Below are positions 22,500-33,671 of a stretch of 64,000 nucleotides of DNA, piece after piece. The first letter of the stretch is position 1; every line of letters begins with the position of its first letter. Source of the DNA: Pyrrhosoma nymphula. Lineage: Eukaryota > Arthropoda > Insecta > Odonata > Coenagrionidae. A program made the translations under genes and the position numbers. The DNA lies in the NCBI GenBank assembly GCA_963573305.1, contig OY754335.1:19135501-19199500 (forward strand), written 5' to 3'. A model generated the notes under the pieces. The model was not told the DNA's origin. It saw nothing but the letters and a program-made list of their open reading frames with translations, and made no database searches.

Positions 22500-23430
22500 A
22501 ATTCTTATTATAATATTCATAATGGTTAGATGATCATACCCGTGGAATTTCAGTAGGAGATGCCATTTACCTTTATCAATATGAATCAATGCATGACGCG
22601 TGCTATATTAACTATTCAGGTGCTATCTATCAGTCATTAACCGCATGTTGGAAATTCGGAGTGAATTGCCATTGAAATTCGCTTGTATGTAATAAAAATC
22701 TTATAAATTATGCACAAAGTATGCATACTCGTGTAAAACTCAAAAACAAAATGTAGTACAATTTTCAAACTTTCAGGACTATAAAATGTCTTCTATGCAC
22801 TGATAACTAAATACTTTTCAAGTAACTCATGACACCCAGTTCGATGCATTTTAGTTCGTTTTTCTTGGAAAAATAAATGTTCCTACGCATCATGATTTTA
22901 AGTTCAAATTCTCGAAATATTTTTCATGGTATATATATTCCATAATAATTCCAGAAGCAGAAAAATACCAGGTATACTACTTTGTAATGTGATTACATAC
23001 TGCGGCCATAAATAATGATAATAAGGTCAAGATGCGGGTGACCGTTAAAATTCTAAGCGAGAGAGAAAACATGAAAGGCGTTGTATGTGACTATAAGAAT
23101 CAATCTGACGTGCTAAAAGCTGATGGTAAAAGCCATTAAACGCAAATAGAGAGGTTGTGGCAAGCACTATCATCTTAGTCACTGAACTTGGCCTATAAAT
23201 GCTGTAGGCATGAATGGCCATTCATGAAATCGCTATTAAATGGATATTCACGCCTGGTTGCAGAGGAAATTTATATTGTTGAAAAGGAAGAAAAACTGAT
23301 GAATTTAGAGTTAAAAATGCAATAATGAGACAAAAACGAAGCGTATAATAAAACCGAATGAAATATTTAAGTACATAATTCTTTTATGCGTTCGATGATG
23401 TAAATTTACATCCCATATCTTGAGTGCAAA
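22500..23430. other. Gene-free stretch
   Basis: AT-rich, no supportable gene or repeat structure. Confidence 0.4.
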
Positions 23431-23439
23431 TAATTTAAA

Positions 23440-23662
23440 AAAGCAAATAGAGAAACATGTACACCGAAGTCAATGCTCTCCTTATGGGAGTAAAAGTTAA
23501 CATTAATTGGGTAAATACCACCCCAAATGTTTCCCCAAATGTTTATTTCCAAATTCCTTTCCTAGTGCGCCTATACACCACGATGGGGATATACACTCAA
23601 ATTTTCACGATTATATCACCAGTAGTTTGGGCTGTGCGTTGATGAGTGAGTCAGTCAGTCAG
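23440..23662 (+). repeat. Dispersed repeat with (GTCA)n tract
   Basis: The stretch with CTCCTTATGGGAGTAAAAGT and ACCACCCCAAATG recurs at 24380-24475 (TTTTCTTATGGGAGTAAATGT and ACAACCCCAAAAT). It runs on to GGGCTGTGCGTTGATGAGTG and a short (AGTC)n tract at about 23647-23663, a combination frequent at insect repeat ends. Confidence 0.45.
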
Positions 23663-24379
23663 TCAGGACATTCCGTATTGAGATTTATAACGCCACATTT
23701 ACATTGTTCCAATCTCCTTTGTTCTGCTGCTATTATTTCCCAAGCCTCTCTGCCATATCCTGCTATCATGTTATCCAGACATACTTAGAAAATAAATCTT
23801 TGATATTTTAAATGACATTGCGCTCTCTGTGCATGATCCATATTGATGCAGTACAAATGCAGTACAAACTTATTTACTTCTTTTCTTTTACTGCTTGCAG
23901 ATTGTTGACTCATCCCTGCCTTATCTGTTCGACTCCTCTTCCGTTTTCTCTATCTTACTTACGCTTGACCTACTCAATATAAGATATAGACACGTGTATT
24001 AATGAAGTCCTTCTGTCCTTCCAAGCTTGTGTTAACGGCTATAGGTGTACTCCTCTTCTTATAGAATAGCGTCTTTGCTTCAGCTAATCTGCTCATTATA
24101 TCTTTCTTCCACCACTGGTGATTCTACTTCCCAGAGGGCTAAATTCTTCCTCTTCCATTTTTTATTTCTCTGGTTTAATGGTGAATTTGACTACATTTGC
24201 TTCTCCATAAAATTATCAAAATATATCAAAAACATCAAAAATTAATGTTTCTTTTTCGTTACATTGATATTCTAGCTGTTAGCCTTCGTGTTACTTTATG
24301 AAAAGGTCGAATTTTATGATTACTTGCGCACTCATTGCGTACTTCGTAATAATTTGGCAGCAGCATTTTACTGTACTTA

Positions 24380-24475
24380 AAGCAAGTAAAGAAACACCTG
24401 TACCGTACTCAATGCTTTTCTTATGGGAGTAAATGTTAACAATATTGGGGTTAAAACAACCCCAAAATTTGCGAT
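24380..24475 (+). repeat. Second copy of the 23440 repeat, partial
   Basis: Direct-orientation partner of the copy about 0.9 kb upstream, from the CACCTGTACCG region to the CCCCAAAAT motif. Confidence 0.45.
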
Positions 24476-25699
24476 TTTATAATACAGAAACCTTCGTGAG
24501 CGCGCGCATAGCAACTCACCAAAGTTTCATCTTAATCGACGGACTACTTTTCGAGTTTTGCGTGCACAAAGTTACGCAGGCTGAATTTTTATATGTGAAG
24601 AAGACGAGTAGGCACTATTTCAACGTAAATATATGTTGCAGGTATCTTTAATCTTTCGCGGAACAAACCTCCGAATCTCTGACGGAGGTAATTCAGGCTG
24701 ATTCTGACAGGCCGCTGTTGAGTTTTACGATGTTTGTGAGTTTTGATTTATAAATGCAATGGGAAATGTTTAAATACGCATTCAATTTCTATTCAGTTGA
24801 GAATATTTGTTGCTCCGGTTCACGCATCACCGAAAATTACAGCCCTCGCAAAATCCGGTGGCAGACAGAGTCTCAGAACACTACGTCACAGAGAAAGTGT
24901 AGTGGAAGGAGAGCGAAATGAAGTGATTAACGGAGGAATAAGAAGTATGCAAGGACAAGGTCGTGTAGAAGAAATCATTGCAAACAGTGGCATACGTATC
25001 GCTAATTATCTTCTAAGTTAGTATTTCCGTTTGTGCATATAGGGTAGTCGTCAGAGATGTAGAGGGTATGGTATCAAGGTATGGGCTCAGGCTCGAGAAA
25101 TAAAATTTACCTCGGTCGATGCATCAATATGTCTATTTAAATGATAGAACGCTCAGTTTTTCCTTGACTCGACAACTCTTGCTCGACTTGCATAGCTACA
25201 TCTGAAAAAGATACTGGAAGTGTTAATAATCGGGTTGTATAAATCCACAGGACACGGAGTTCCGATTTACCGAGGATCCTCACGAACCGAAATTCAAATT
25301 CTTCTTATTTTGTGGCTGTACCAAGCCAGTTCATCTCATGCAAACGAACGCCGACATTTGGTTATAGATTCGGACTTTATTTAAAGACCAGACGGTTATT
25401 AACGCAAGTTTTATCCTAGCAGTACTATAAATTAAAATACAGGAAAGCATGGAGATATCTTTGTTGTCATTTTTGCTGATTCGTAAGCCTTTCGTACCAT
25501 TCCCAGTTTTCGGCTTTATGAGGTGGCCTCAGTCTACATTACTTTAGATGATGAATAATGCACTGTAATTAGAATGGTGGACGCATTGCACCTAGAGTAG
25601 ACAAAAGTAAACGAAGGCACGCGGCTACTATATAATACCCCTGAACCTTGAAACTCGCCTGATTTGAATTTTACCAGTAAACTAAGTCTAGCGGGCGAT

Positions 25700-25790
25700 C
25701 GCTTTGGTGTGTTGACTAGAGTGCTGGTTTCTATCCTAGAGCTCAGGTTTGAATCCTGACAGTGGCGGAGATTTGTAAGTGAAATCCCGA
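25700..25790 (+). mobile_element. tRNA-like SINE head
   Basis: A B-box-like GGTTTGAATCC lies at 25747-25757, with a weak A-box-like TTGGTGTGTTGACTAGAGTG at about 25708 upstream at tRNA spacing. The cloverleaf is not closed. No clear tail was found. Confidence 0.5.
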
Positions 25791-25942
25791 TCAATACATG
25801 AAAACTCTGTGGAGAGCACTTAAAATGCAGAACTCTAAAATGAGAATATCTATTAAATTTTCTCTATTAAGGTGGGTTTACACTGGTAAGTTAATTGCAG
25901 CAAGTGACTTTCTACTACGGATTAAATTGCCAGTACCCACCC

Positions 25943-26070
25943 TTACGGTACCTCTCTCGGTTTCGTTCGACCATTATTTCTAGTAAAATTTTAAGAAAGA
26001 AAAAAGGTCTGCAGGCCTATTTTTAATTAGAAATTCCTATGGTCTTTCGAAATCGAGAGAGGTACCGTGA
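25943..26070. repeat. Inverted repeat, arms about 50 bp
   Basis: ACGGTACCTCTCTCGGTTTCG (from 25945) is matched by CGAAATCGAGAGAGGTACCGT (to 26068), with weaker pairing continuing inward (CCATTATTTCTA / TTAGAAATTCCTATGG). Confidence 0.7.
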
Positions 26071-26514
26071 TGGATCAAACGTAATGAATATTCTTATTTT
26101 AATCATCGAATGTTGTTTTCGAGACAAAGTCATGAAAATTATTATAAAATATATCAATCTTTCGTAAAATTTAGCGTTTTTTTATGAATCGTCCCGATAA
26201 CGACCAATGCTGATTGTTACAGTCTGTATTCCGCATGCAGGTCCATTTAATTTTCGACTCTCTGTACAAACAAAGAATAAACATATCACAATTTATCTAA
26301 ATCAAATAATCTTCTAAAATTACGGAAAACATCATGAATTGCCTCGGAAAATGTTGCCATAATTTTTGATGGCGCGGGCTACTACTAAATATACAAGCGT
26401 ATAAGTGTAGGTATACACGACGGTTATTATTAAAATAGATTGATATTTATTATTTATCGTATTAACTGTGAAGATGTACCTTTTCTAAAGGTAAAGGATC
26501 TGGGAGGTAATGGG

Positions 26515-27060
26515 TTAATTAGGGCTGGGCGGACCTAATCCCTGCGTTCCCGGCTTCCCCCCCGTCAACTCCCGGGAGCCTCCCCCACGTTCTCCCCCGC
26601 TCGACCAGCCACCCGGGGAATAGGTATGTACCTACTCTCTCCATAGGTGGATAGCGGATGGGAGAGACGAGGACGAAATGAGGCCGCCTTGTCGATCCAC
26701 TTTTCTTCGTCCACCTCCCCGATTTCGTAACCACCACCACCACCCTCCTCTCTGAGGAGACTTACACCCACCCCTCCCCTATCCCTCCTCCACCCCTCCC
26801 CCATCCCTTCCACCCACCCACCAATCCTCCCACCCCGTCCGTCGCCTTCCCTCAATCCATTTCCACCTTTCACTCGCCCATTTTCCATAATCGCCTGCCC
26901 TGAATTTTCATCGCCGCCCATGGGAGATCTTCTCGGCCGGAGGGCCCCAACCGCGAGCGGCGCTCCTCAAAGAATTACGGAATCGTCCGGGGCTTGGCTG
27001 GCTCTGGATCGGATCGAATGCCTCTCGAATTTGCCGCTCTTGCTGATCAATCGATCTTGA
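26515..27060. other. GC-rich, strongly C-skewed block
   Basis: A clear change in composition: 26560-26900 on the plus strand is dominated by C (CCACCC, CTCCCC and similar), then a CpG-bearing part with GGCCGG, CCGCGAGCGGCGC. Minus-strand frames (118 and 74 codons) are Gly/Glu/Arg-rich products of the skew, not recognisable proteins. A promoter or 5' exon of a host gene is possible (an ATG with about 46 open codons begins at 26919), but nothing identifies one. Confidence 0.35.
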
Positions 27061-27287
27061 TCGAGTGGGTAATTGTTCGAATTCCGATTCGTATTTGTGT
27101 GCGTAAGAAATGAGGCAGAAAAGGTTGGCAAATATCATAGCATCGCTATGCTTTCCTCCCAATGTTTGAAAATGGTACGCTTCAGAGTAAATGCAAGCAT
27201 AGTGTTCAGTCCATTTTCCTTGGTAAGAGTTTGAAAATGTCTCCCTATCGCTTGCGTAGATTCAACGTTGTAATGAATAAAAAAAAC

Positions 27288-27450
27288 GAAATAGAATTTT
27301 TATGCAAAAATAAATTTATTACGACCTAGGCTTCAATGTACTACTTACATCATCCACTGGTAAATAATTTAAGATAAATGCCGACTCATATACTATTTTT
27401 TCCCTGTGTGTGATATAAATTAGGGCTTATCGTCTTTTCTTTAACTGAAG
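27288..27450 (+). repeat. Dispersed repeat, copy 1 (163 bp)
   Basis: Nearly identical to 28641-28802, from GAATTTTTATGCAAAAATAA through ATTACGACCT, CATCATCCACTGGTAAATAA to CTTTAACTGAAG. It is followed by CTGAAGATGTTG...GTCGAAATG, a loose version of the hammerhead-like motif, so a PLE-end origin is likely. Confidence 0.75.
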
Positions 27451-27599
27451 ATGTTGTAGTACCAAACCCATGTCGAAATGAAGTTATTTTTAGAAGATAA
27501 TTGCATTTTTCATTGCGTTTTACGGTTCATAAATGTGGACCATGAGAATGGGAGGCGAAAATAGGCAGCAAAGCGTTTGAGAGAGGAAGAAATGGTGAG

Positions 27600-27800
27600 T
27601 GGGGAGAGGAAATTTCTGGAGGAGATTAATTAGGAGGCAGAGTAGGCGGTTTTTATGAGGAAATGAGGGGCGAATGGTTGCTTAAGACCGTGATAGAGGG
27701 GAGGATGTTTATTAAGAGGGGAAGATTAAGGGAGAGAATAGGTTTTATGGACGGAATGAAGGGAGGTATGCTGAGATGAAGAAAGTAACTTTTCGAGCCC
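27600..27800 (+). pseudogene. LINE 3' coding tail, decayed
   Basis: The same tail as at 4756-4992 can be followed: RGEWLLKTVIEGRMFIKRG (about 27665-27720), RLRERIGFMDGMKGG and YAEMKKVTFRA (27725-27800), parallel to the GEGMLKRVIEGRTLGKRG and ILDEMREGRRYEEFK of that copy. Upstream stops and shifts break the frame, and no RT domain is present. Confidence 0.65.
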
Positions 27801-28361
27801 TGCGCATGTAAAAATCTACTGGGTGTTCACTCACTTCCATTTAAACCTACCTAGTGGTAGATCAGCTTAATAATAATAGTGATTCATGAGGTATATTCCA
27901 TTTCCACCACATCACACCTGAATCGTTGTTATATTGTCGGCCAGATAGGTGGCACAAGAAATCCCCTCACTAATGACCGCAGGAAAAACGGAGCGATATG
28001 ACAAATCTCTCAAGGGACACCTCATTAATACTCTCTTCCCTCCCATATGTCCTATCACCCCCTGCCACTCGCCCTCGCGATGGCTCGCTAAGTAGTGTGT
28101 AGATATAGACGAGCGTTTTCAGCAGTGCTTCAATACTGGGGTAACAGGTGACCATAAACAAAAGTTTTCGCGTCCAATTGAATCCTGAGTTACTCTTCAT
28201 TAAGTCCAGCATTGATCGAAGTCAAGAAGTGAAATCCAGTGTCAAACTAATGCAAGCAAGGAAACTAGCTAGACCGAAAAGTATGAATGGCTCAACTCAT
28301 AACTATTATAAAACACGTTTTGATTAAAAAAGGGCCAAATTAGTTTTCCCAGAATGTTGCC

Positions 28362-28640
28362 TAGCCACGTTGACACACCGTCAGATCACCGAAGTTAAGC
28401 AACGTTGGGCCCGGACGATGGTTGGATGAGTGACCCTTCTCCATACCTCTACCGGGGTGGATGGAGGGGTGACACTCCCTCCAGACGTATACCGGAAGGC
28501 CAGAGGGAGTTATACCCAGACCGGGACGGTGGGAGTGAGGACTCCCTTCATACCTGCACCGGGAAGGTTGAGGGTGGCCCATCCTTCATACCTCTACCGT
28601 GATGCTCTTGTCCCCTGTCTGCAAGTGGCAGGTAGATAAC
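28362..28640 (+). mobile_element. 5S rRNA-derived SINE
   Basis: The first about 80 bases match a 5S rRNA gene: CCACGTTGACACACCG, CAGATCACCGAAGTTAAGCA, ACGTTGGGCCCGG and GGTTGGATGAGTGACC, which includes the internal control region. The start is truncated and a few bases differ, so it is a 5S-headed SINE, not a working 5S gene. The body (28440-28640) holds three or four diverged internal units built on 'CTTCATACCTSTACCGGG' and 'GGTGGGAGTGAGGACTCCC'. It abuts the dispersed repeat at 28641. Confidence 0.8.
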
Positions 28641-28802
28641 GAAATTGAATTTTTATGCAAAAATAAATATATTACGACCTGGTTTCAATGTACTAATTAC
28701 ATCACCCACTGGTAAATAATTTAAGATAAATGCCGACTCATATACTATTTTTTCCCTGTGTGTAATATAAATTAGCGCTTATCGTCTTTCCTTTAACTGA
28801 AG
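28641..28802 (+). repeat. Dispersed repeat, copy 2 (162 bp)
   Basis: Direct-orientation partner of 27288-27450, about 1.35 kb away and highly similar. It begins exactly where the 5S SINE ends, so it may be that element's 3' part or its insertion target. Confidence 0.75.
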
Positions 28803-29940
28803 GCAACTGAAGGGAACTGAAGGGAAACGTGTGATGGCACAATGGACCAAAAGATCTGAGTACCAGGAGGGCTCCAGAAGGCCCTCGCCCACCCATACAA
28901 TTTACCATACAATCTTTCCCAGAATGGTATACGTAGATGCAATAACGCGTGATGCATGTGTCTGTGTGATACGCACATTGTTAGTTTTTCTTTGGTTTTG
29001 TTTTACTTAATGTTTTCATTATCGTCTAAACTTTCCTTTCCTGGAACATTTTTACCTAGAGTGGATTCATATCCCGCACGTAAACCAAATTGTGGGCTAT
29101 TTTTCTATGGTGTATTTTCTTGCAACCAATTTTAGCGTTATATAGGGATTTAAAAAGCATTAATGTCTCACTCTAAAATATTTATTGATCTTTAGAGGAG
29201 TGATAATGCGTTGCTTCATCTGGCAGCTTTCGAAGCGCCATTTCGCAATCTCATTACTAGCTAATGTCATTACCAACTCTTTTTTCTACTTCAGCATTTT
29301 AAATATTCCCACTTGACCGTTTCCATAATACTTGCAATTCTAAGGGGGTTCACGGATTTACTCTGTTGAGTCAGTGTTGAGAAAGGCTAAAATATCTATT
29401 TAATATGGTTTGAAAATCACTACTTCCAGACTTTCTGCATATAGGAAGTGTTTGGGGAAAAAACTGTCATCTTACGGAAGTATATAATATTTCCAAATAA
29501 ATCATTTGATCTTCAGCTTTGGAGTACCTTATCGAAAGATTTATATTTTCCATCATCATAAATATAATATATTCTTTGTCACGCAATTTCTTTAGCGAAT
29601 AAACTAGTAATATAATTCATCGCATAAAAGCCAATCTTGATTCAAAATTGAAACAATATTCAAATTCAATGGAAAAATACTTGCTATTTCCTGCTCCAAC
29701 TATGTTTCCAAAAATATTTTTGTCTCTGTTATTTACGACTGTGAAGACCGATTTACGCTAATTCTATGAGAGTTTGCACCCGCGAATATTGCATTATTGA
29801 TTAAATTAATGAATATGTTAAGGGTGCTTTTGAACTATGAGCTTCATTAGTATCTACTATGGTTGTTCTTCTTGGCTCAAACTGGACTTGTAAAATGGGT
29901 ACTTCTGCTTTTATAAAAATTTTTTCCGGCACATATATAC
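28803..29940. other. Gene-free stretch
   Basis: AT-rich, no supportable gene. Short tandem copies of GGGAACTGAAG-like units at 28801-28825. Confidence 0.4.
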
Positions 29941-30030
29941 ACACACACACATATTGGATTGGACTTTTTCTATATATATTGGATTGGACTTATTCTATAG
30001 CTGAGGAAGGGCTTACATGCCCGAAACGTT
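29936..30030 (+). repeat. 25-bp duplication and hammerhead-like core
   Basis: Two tandem copies of ATATTGGATTGGACTT followed by WTTCTATA (29951-30000). Next to them, CTGAGGA (30001-30007), stem GGGC (30009-30012) with GCCC (30019-30022), and GAAAC (30023-30027). This follows the hammerhead core order with one extra A before the stem. Confidence 0.55.
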
Positions 30031-30119
30031 CCCTGTAAATCTTCTCTCTTTTTACTTTTCTTTCCCCACCCCCTGTCAAGTGTATTTTTTATTTTGTGGC
30101 CTATTGGTGAACATTTCGT

Positions 30120-30210
<91 letters not shown>
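30120..30210. repeat. Compound microsatellite (GT)n(AT)n
   Basis: About 11 GT units (30120-30142) followed by about 34 AT units to 30210. The open frame across it (Cys-Val then Ile-Tyr repeats) is an artefact. Confidence 0.95.
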
Positions 30211-30212
<2 letters not shown>

Positions 30213-33140
30213 TTCTTAGAGTTTTCCATTTGTCCTAATTTTCAAAAGTTCTTTTCGCAAAGTTCATTTTCGAAAAAGAAATAGCTTATAAGGTGGTCAT
30301 TAGTAGAAAATATTTTTTATTACCCGGGATAAATCAAATTTAAAAAGGAGATCTGTTGGATGGAAACTTTCTCGAATCAACACTGCTTGCCATGTTTGGT
30401 GGATGGAGTTTAACCCGCTGGAATGACTTGAAAATATTTCTCTTGCGTGATTAATAATACATAATATATTTCTGGCCATTTATGTGTGCCTAGTCTCCAG
30501 CCCATATTTATCATGTGTCCATAAAAATGCAATGAATGAGAGTGTTAACTTTCCGTGTGTAAACTCCCAGGTTTCAAATATTCTTATTGACGGAATGAGA
30601 TATTTTTCTTTCAAAATCAACTTTAGTCCGCTAGCATGTGTGTCCCTTTCCCTTCACAGGAGAAAAAAATCTTAATCATTACCCTCCGGCTATGAAGAAT
30701 GACTGTATAAGATAGCCTTGAAAGAAAGATTATAGTTCTCGCTCGGGAAATCTTATTAGAAATATTTGGATAGCTATTGTTGCATAATATTTTCATTTTT
30801 ATCTGCCTTTCCTTTGGCCTACTAAGTTAAAAATTAAATTTCATATCGCGACATAGACGATTTCATACCATGTAAACAGTGTGATCTGCTCACTTTTAAG
30901 GTGTTATTAGCCTGGTTTTCCGGGTCTTGCTGAGACAATGCCCACGAGAGCTTTAGAGGTGATTGTCAATCTTTAGCAGTTAATTTTTTTATCTATCTTA
31001 ACACGAGCATATAATTAAGATTATTGATAGGCTGTCGGGAGAAATTATTGATAGTGAAAACAAGCCACCTTCCATTGGCTGTCAGTTTCACTATCATAAG
31101 TGGATATCACAGAAATTTTATTTTTGCCAATAGCATATAATACAGGTTGATTTATGCTCAATTTCGAATTCTAGTATACTTACTTTCCGATTTTTCATAA
31201 TTACCTACCGAGCTGTGATCCTGGATGAAGCTGCTTTTTTAGTTTACGAAGAATTATAAACGTGTACTTTTTGTGTACATTTTCTTAGACTATTTATCCT
31301 TCACTTGGATTTGATTTAATATGAGTACTCTTCTATGAATAAGTTATTTGTCCTTGTTGTTTTTTGGTGGATATGAACCATTGGCTGGGATTTGCTCTTG
31401 TTAAGGACTAAGTTGAACTTCATTATTGGTCGCTTTCTGTTTTTTTATCTTGGGTTGCGATCTGGGTTGACTCAGTAAAACCATACTTTTTCTCATTTAC
31501 CGCCCTCAAGATTACTTGCGTAACATTTTAGAAGAATTTTTGCCTTAAAGATTCGTCGGTTGCTTTTCTATACAGCTCATTCCGTTGCCTTAGGCGATTA
31601 ATTCAAAAGGCACTTTGCTTTCGTCGTCGATTATTTTTTTCCTCGTAAGAGTTTTTAGTTTTTATCATGCCTATGTTTTCATAAACGTCTTGCAAAAATT
31701 GCTTCCAGAGTAGATTAACTACGTAATAATTTTTCAATGTTCTCAATAATTAAGAGAAAATGATTTTTTCGAGGCAATAAGCCTCTGAAATACCTTGAAA
31801 ATATAGGTTTTTAGTTGAAACCAGTGATGGTTAGGAGAGATTACTTCGATTTGAAGCCCTATGCACTAGAATTTATGAGCTGTGATTCCTTTCAATAAAG
31901 CATAAATTTTCCCTAAACACTTCGTTTTTTACAACTTCATTCATATAGGTGATATTTATAGGTGTTTATTTTAATGATCTCAGGCGAGAGTTTTTAAATT
32001 CTTTCTACTGAAGCTGAAAATTCATCAGATGAAGTGTGAAGAATACTAATTAATAATAATAATTCCCCTCAGTATGCAGGATGCCTTTCACAGAGAATTT
32101 TTAAAATCGTCCCATGCTGTAATGGATTGTATTTATTATAAAAATTGAGTCTTCTGAATTAATCCGTGAGATAGAGCCAGAAAAATAATTCAAGGGCCCT
32201 CCGGTGCATATAGTTGGTTCCCGGCGTTGTCCTCGCTTCCATGCAAGGTCGCGAGAAGGAGGAAAGAGGAGCATAAGAAAGTTCGCAGCTTAAACTCCTT
32301 CACTCTTAAAGCGTCAGGCGAGTAATTACTGCATATCGAGTTCTCATTCGTAAGCTACTCACTGCGGCGTGAAATTGGCGGAGAATTAAAAAAATGATTA
32401 TGCAATCCATAAATAAATATCAAACTCGAAGCGTTGTGATTCCATTTTCTGGTATGTGCTTGACACTTTTGTTTCCCATAGTCATAATTATTAATTATAA
32501 TGAATACATATATGCAAATATATTAAACCAGGGTGGATAGACGAAAAATTACAGATCATGAAAAACATTAGGCCGATTGTGAAATGGAGTATTTGAGAAA
32601 CGCTATTTCACAATTTTTTAAACATTAACATTTTTATGAAAGATAGAAAATTTGGAGTTAATTGATATAAGTTTAAGACCTTTTCTTTCAAAAAGACTAA
32701 TGTTTAACATGAGCCGTAAGTCGTTGCTCTACGACTATTTGGAGCAAGGATGTAAGGAAAACTAAATTTCAATGCGCGCATTTTTGGCAAAAAATCACAA
32801 AAAAGGCAAATTCGCAAAAATCATAACACTCTACTCGCCAAACGGTTCTAGGATAGTTTGTTTGGAGTGATTTGCTACCCGTACACCAAGTTTGAGCGAA
32901 ATAGGAGACCCTTAGGGACTATCGTTTGCCGGATTCAGGTGAAATAAACCATATGTGATAAGAGTTTGTAATAAGTGTGTAATAAGGTGTGATTTAAAAA
33001 GGATATGCCCAGGAAGTCACGACGGGTTTTTTCCGCATGAGCTAACGGGACGAAATAGAAATTGGCCTGGAGGAGAAAGTCGGGCGACATCTCATCCGTA
33101 CGGCTAAATGCTTAACTCCATTTAGGAGCCGCTTTTATCC
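30211..33140. other. Gene-free stretch, 2.9 kb
   Basis: No gene, tRNA or inverted repeat supported. The part at 32720-32960 has protein-free but less AT-rich text (CGCCAAACGGTTCTAGGATAG) that looks like repeat body, with no partner found in the window. Confidence 0.4.
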
Positions 33141-33144
33141 TCCA

Positions 33145-33379
33145 GGGAGCGTGGTGGCCTAGTGGGTAGAGCACTTGGCTACTGAAAGGTCCCGGGTTCA
33201 AATCCGGGTGAAGCCTTTGGACGCCCCCGAACAAAAGAAAAATCCTCGGAGTGCGAGGTGGCCCAGGGAAAGGAACTGGCCCCCCTACCCTACCCTGAAT
33301 GTGTGAAATTCACACGCCTGTGTCTCAGTCCGGGGTGAGTTCTACCCTCAACTATCCAAAACAACTTTCGGGTTGAAAC
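33145..33379 (+). mobile_element. tRNA-derived SINE, split by a MITE
   Basis: The head (33145-33217) has GTGGCCTAGTGGGTAGAGCA with a consensus A box and GGGTTCAAATCC with a consensus B box, at tRNA spacing. The acceptor arm does not pair, so this is a SINE head. The body contains TGTGTGAAATTCACACGCCTG (a short palindrome) and GAGTTCTACCCTCAACTATCC. At 33379 the text is interrupted by the CAAGGAG MITE; SINE-like sequence may resume after 33671. Confidence 0.75.
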
Positions 33380-33663
33380 CAAGGAAGTTAAATGAAATGG
33401 AGGAGGCATGACCGTGAACCCTCATGGGCGAAAGTGAAGCAAGAATAGGGGTGCTTGGGAAGGGTTTTGTGCCGAGTAGGTGTTGCCAAACCAGTCACAA
33501 AGCATCGCCATGTCCTTGGTTTTTATCTTAGATTTGACGAAAATCGAATTAGACCACCAAACACGTAAGCCAGAGGAAGGTCTAAACTGTGCCGACTGCA
33601 ATGGCGGAATTGTCTTCAAGAATCAAGTGGTGTGTCGCCTCCATTTCTTTTCTAACCTCCTTG
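33380..33663 (+). mobile_element. MITE family 'CAAGGAG', copy 2 (8-bp TSD)
   Basis: A 284-bp copy, inverted relative to 2418-2702 and clearly homologous along its whole length. The ends are CAAGGAAGTTAAATGAAATGG (33380) and the complement of CAAGGAGGTTAGAAAAGAAAT (to 33663). Flanks are GTTGAAAC (33372-33379) and ATTGAAAC (33664-33671), an 8-bp target duplication with one change. It sits in the body of a tRNA SINE, which dates it as younger than that SINE. Confidence 0.85.
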
Positions 33664-33671
33664 ATTGAAAC

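Noticed and set aside
26565..26921. 118-codon Gly/Glu-rich minus frame
   Set aside because: Direct product of C-skewed low-complexity DNA.
28362..28440. Functional 5S rRNA gene
   Set aside because: The 5' part is missing and the 3' part departs from 5S after GAGTGACC.
30017..30238. 73-codon frame with Ile-Tyr repeats
   Set aside because: It is simply the translation of the GT/AT microsatellite.
33145..33217. Functional tRNA gene
   Set aside because: A and B boxes are good, but the acceptor and anticodon arms do not pair and the sequence runs into a SINE body.
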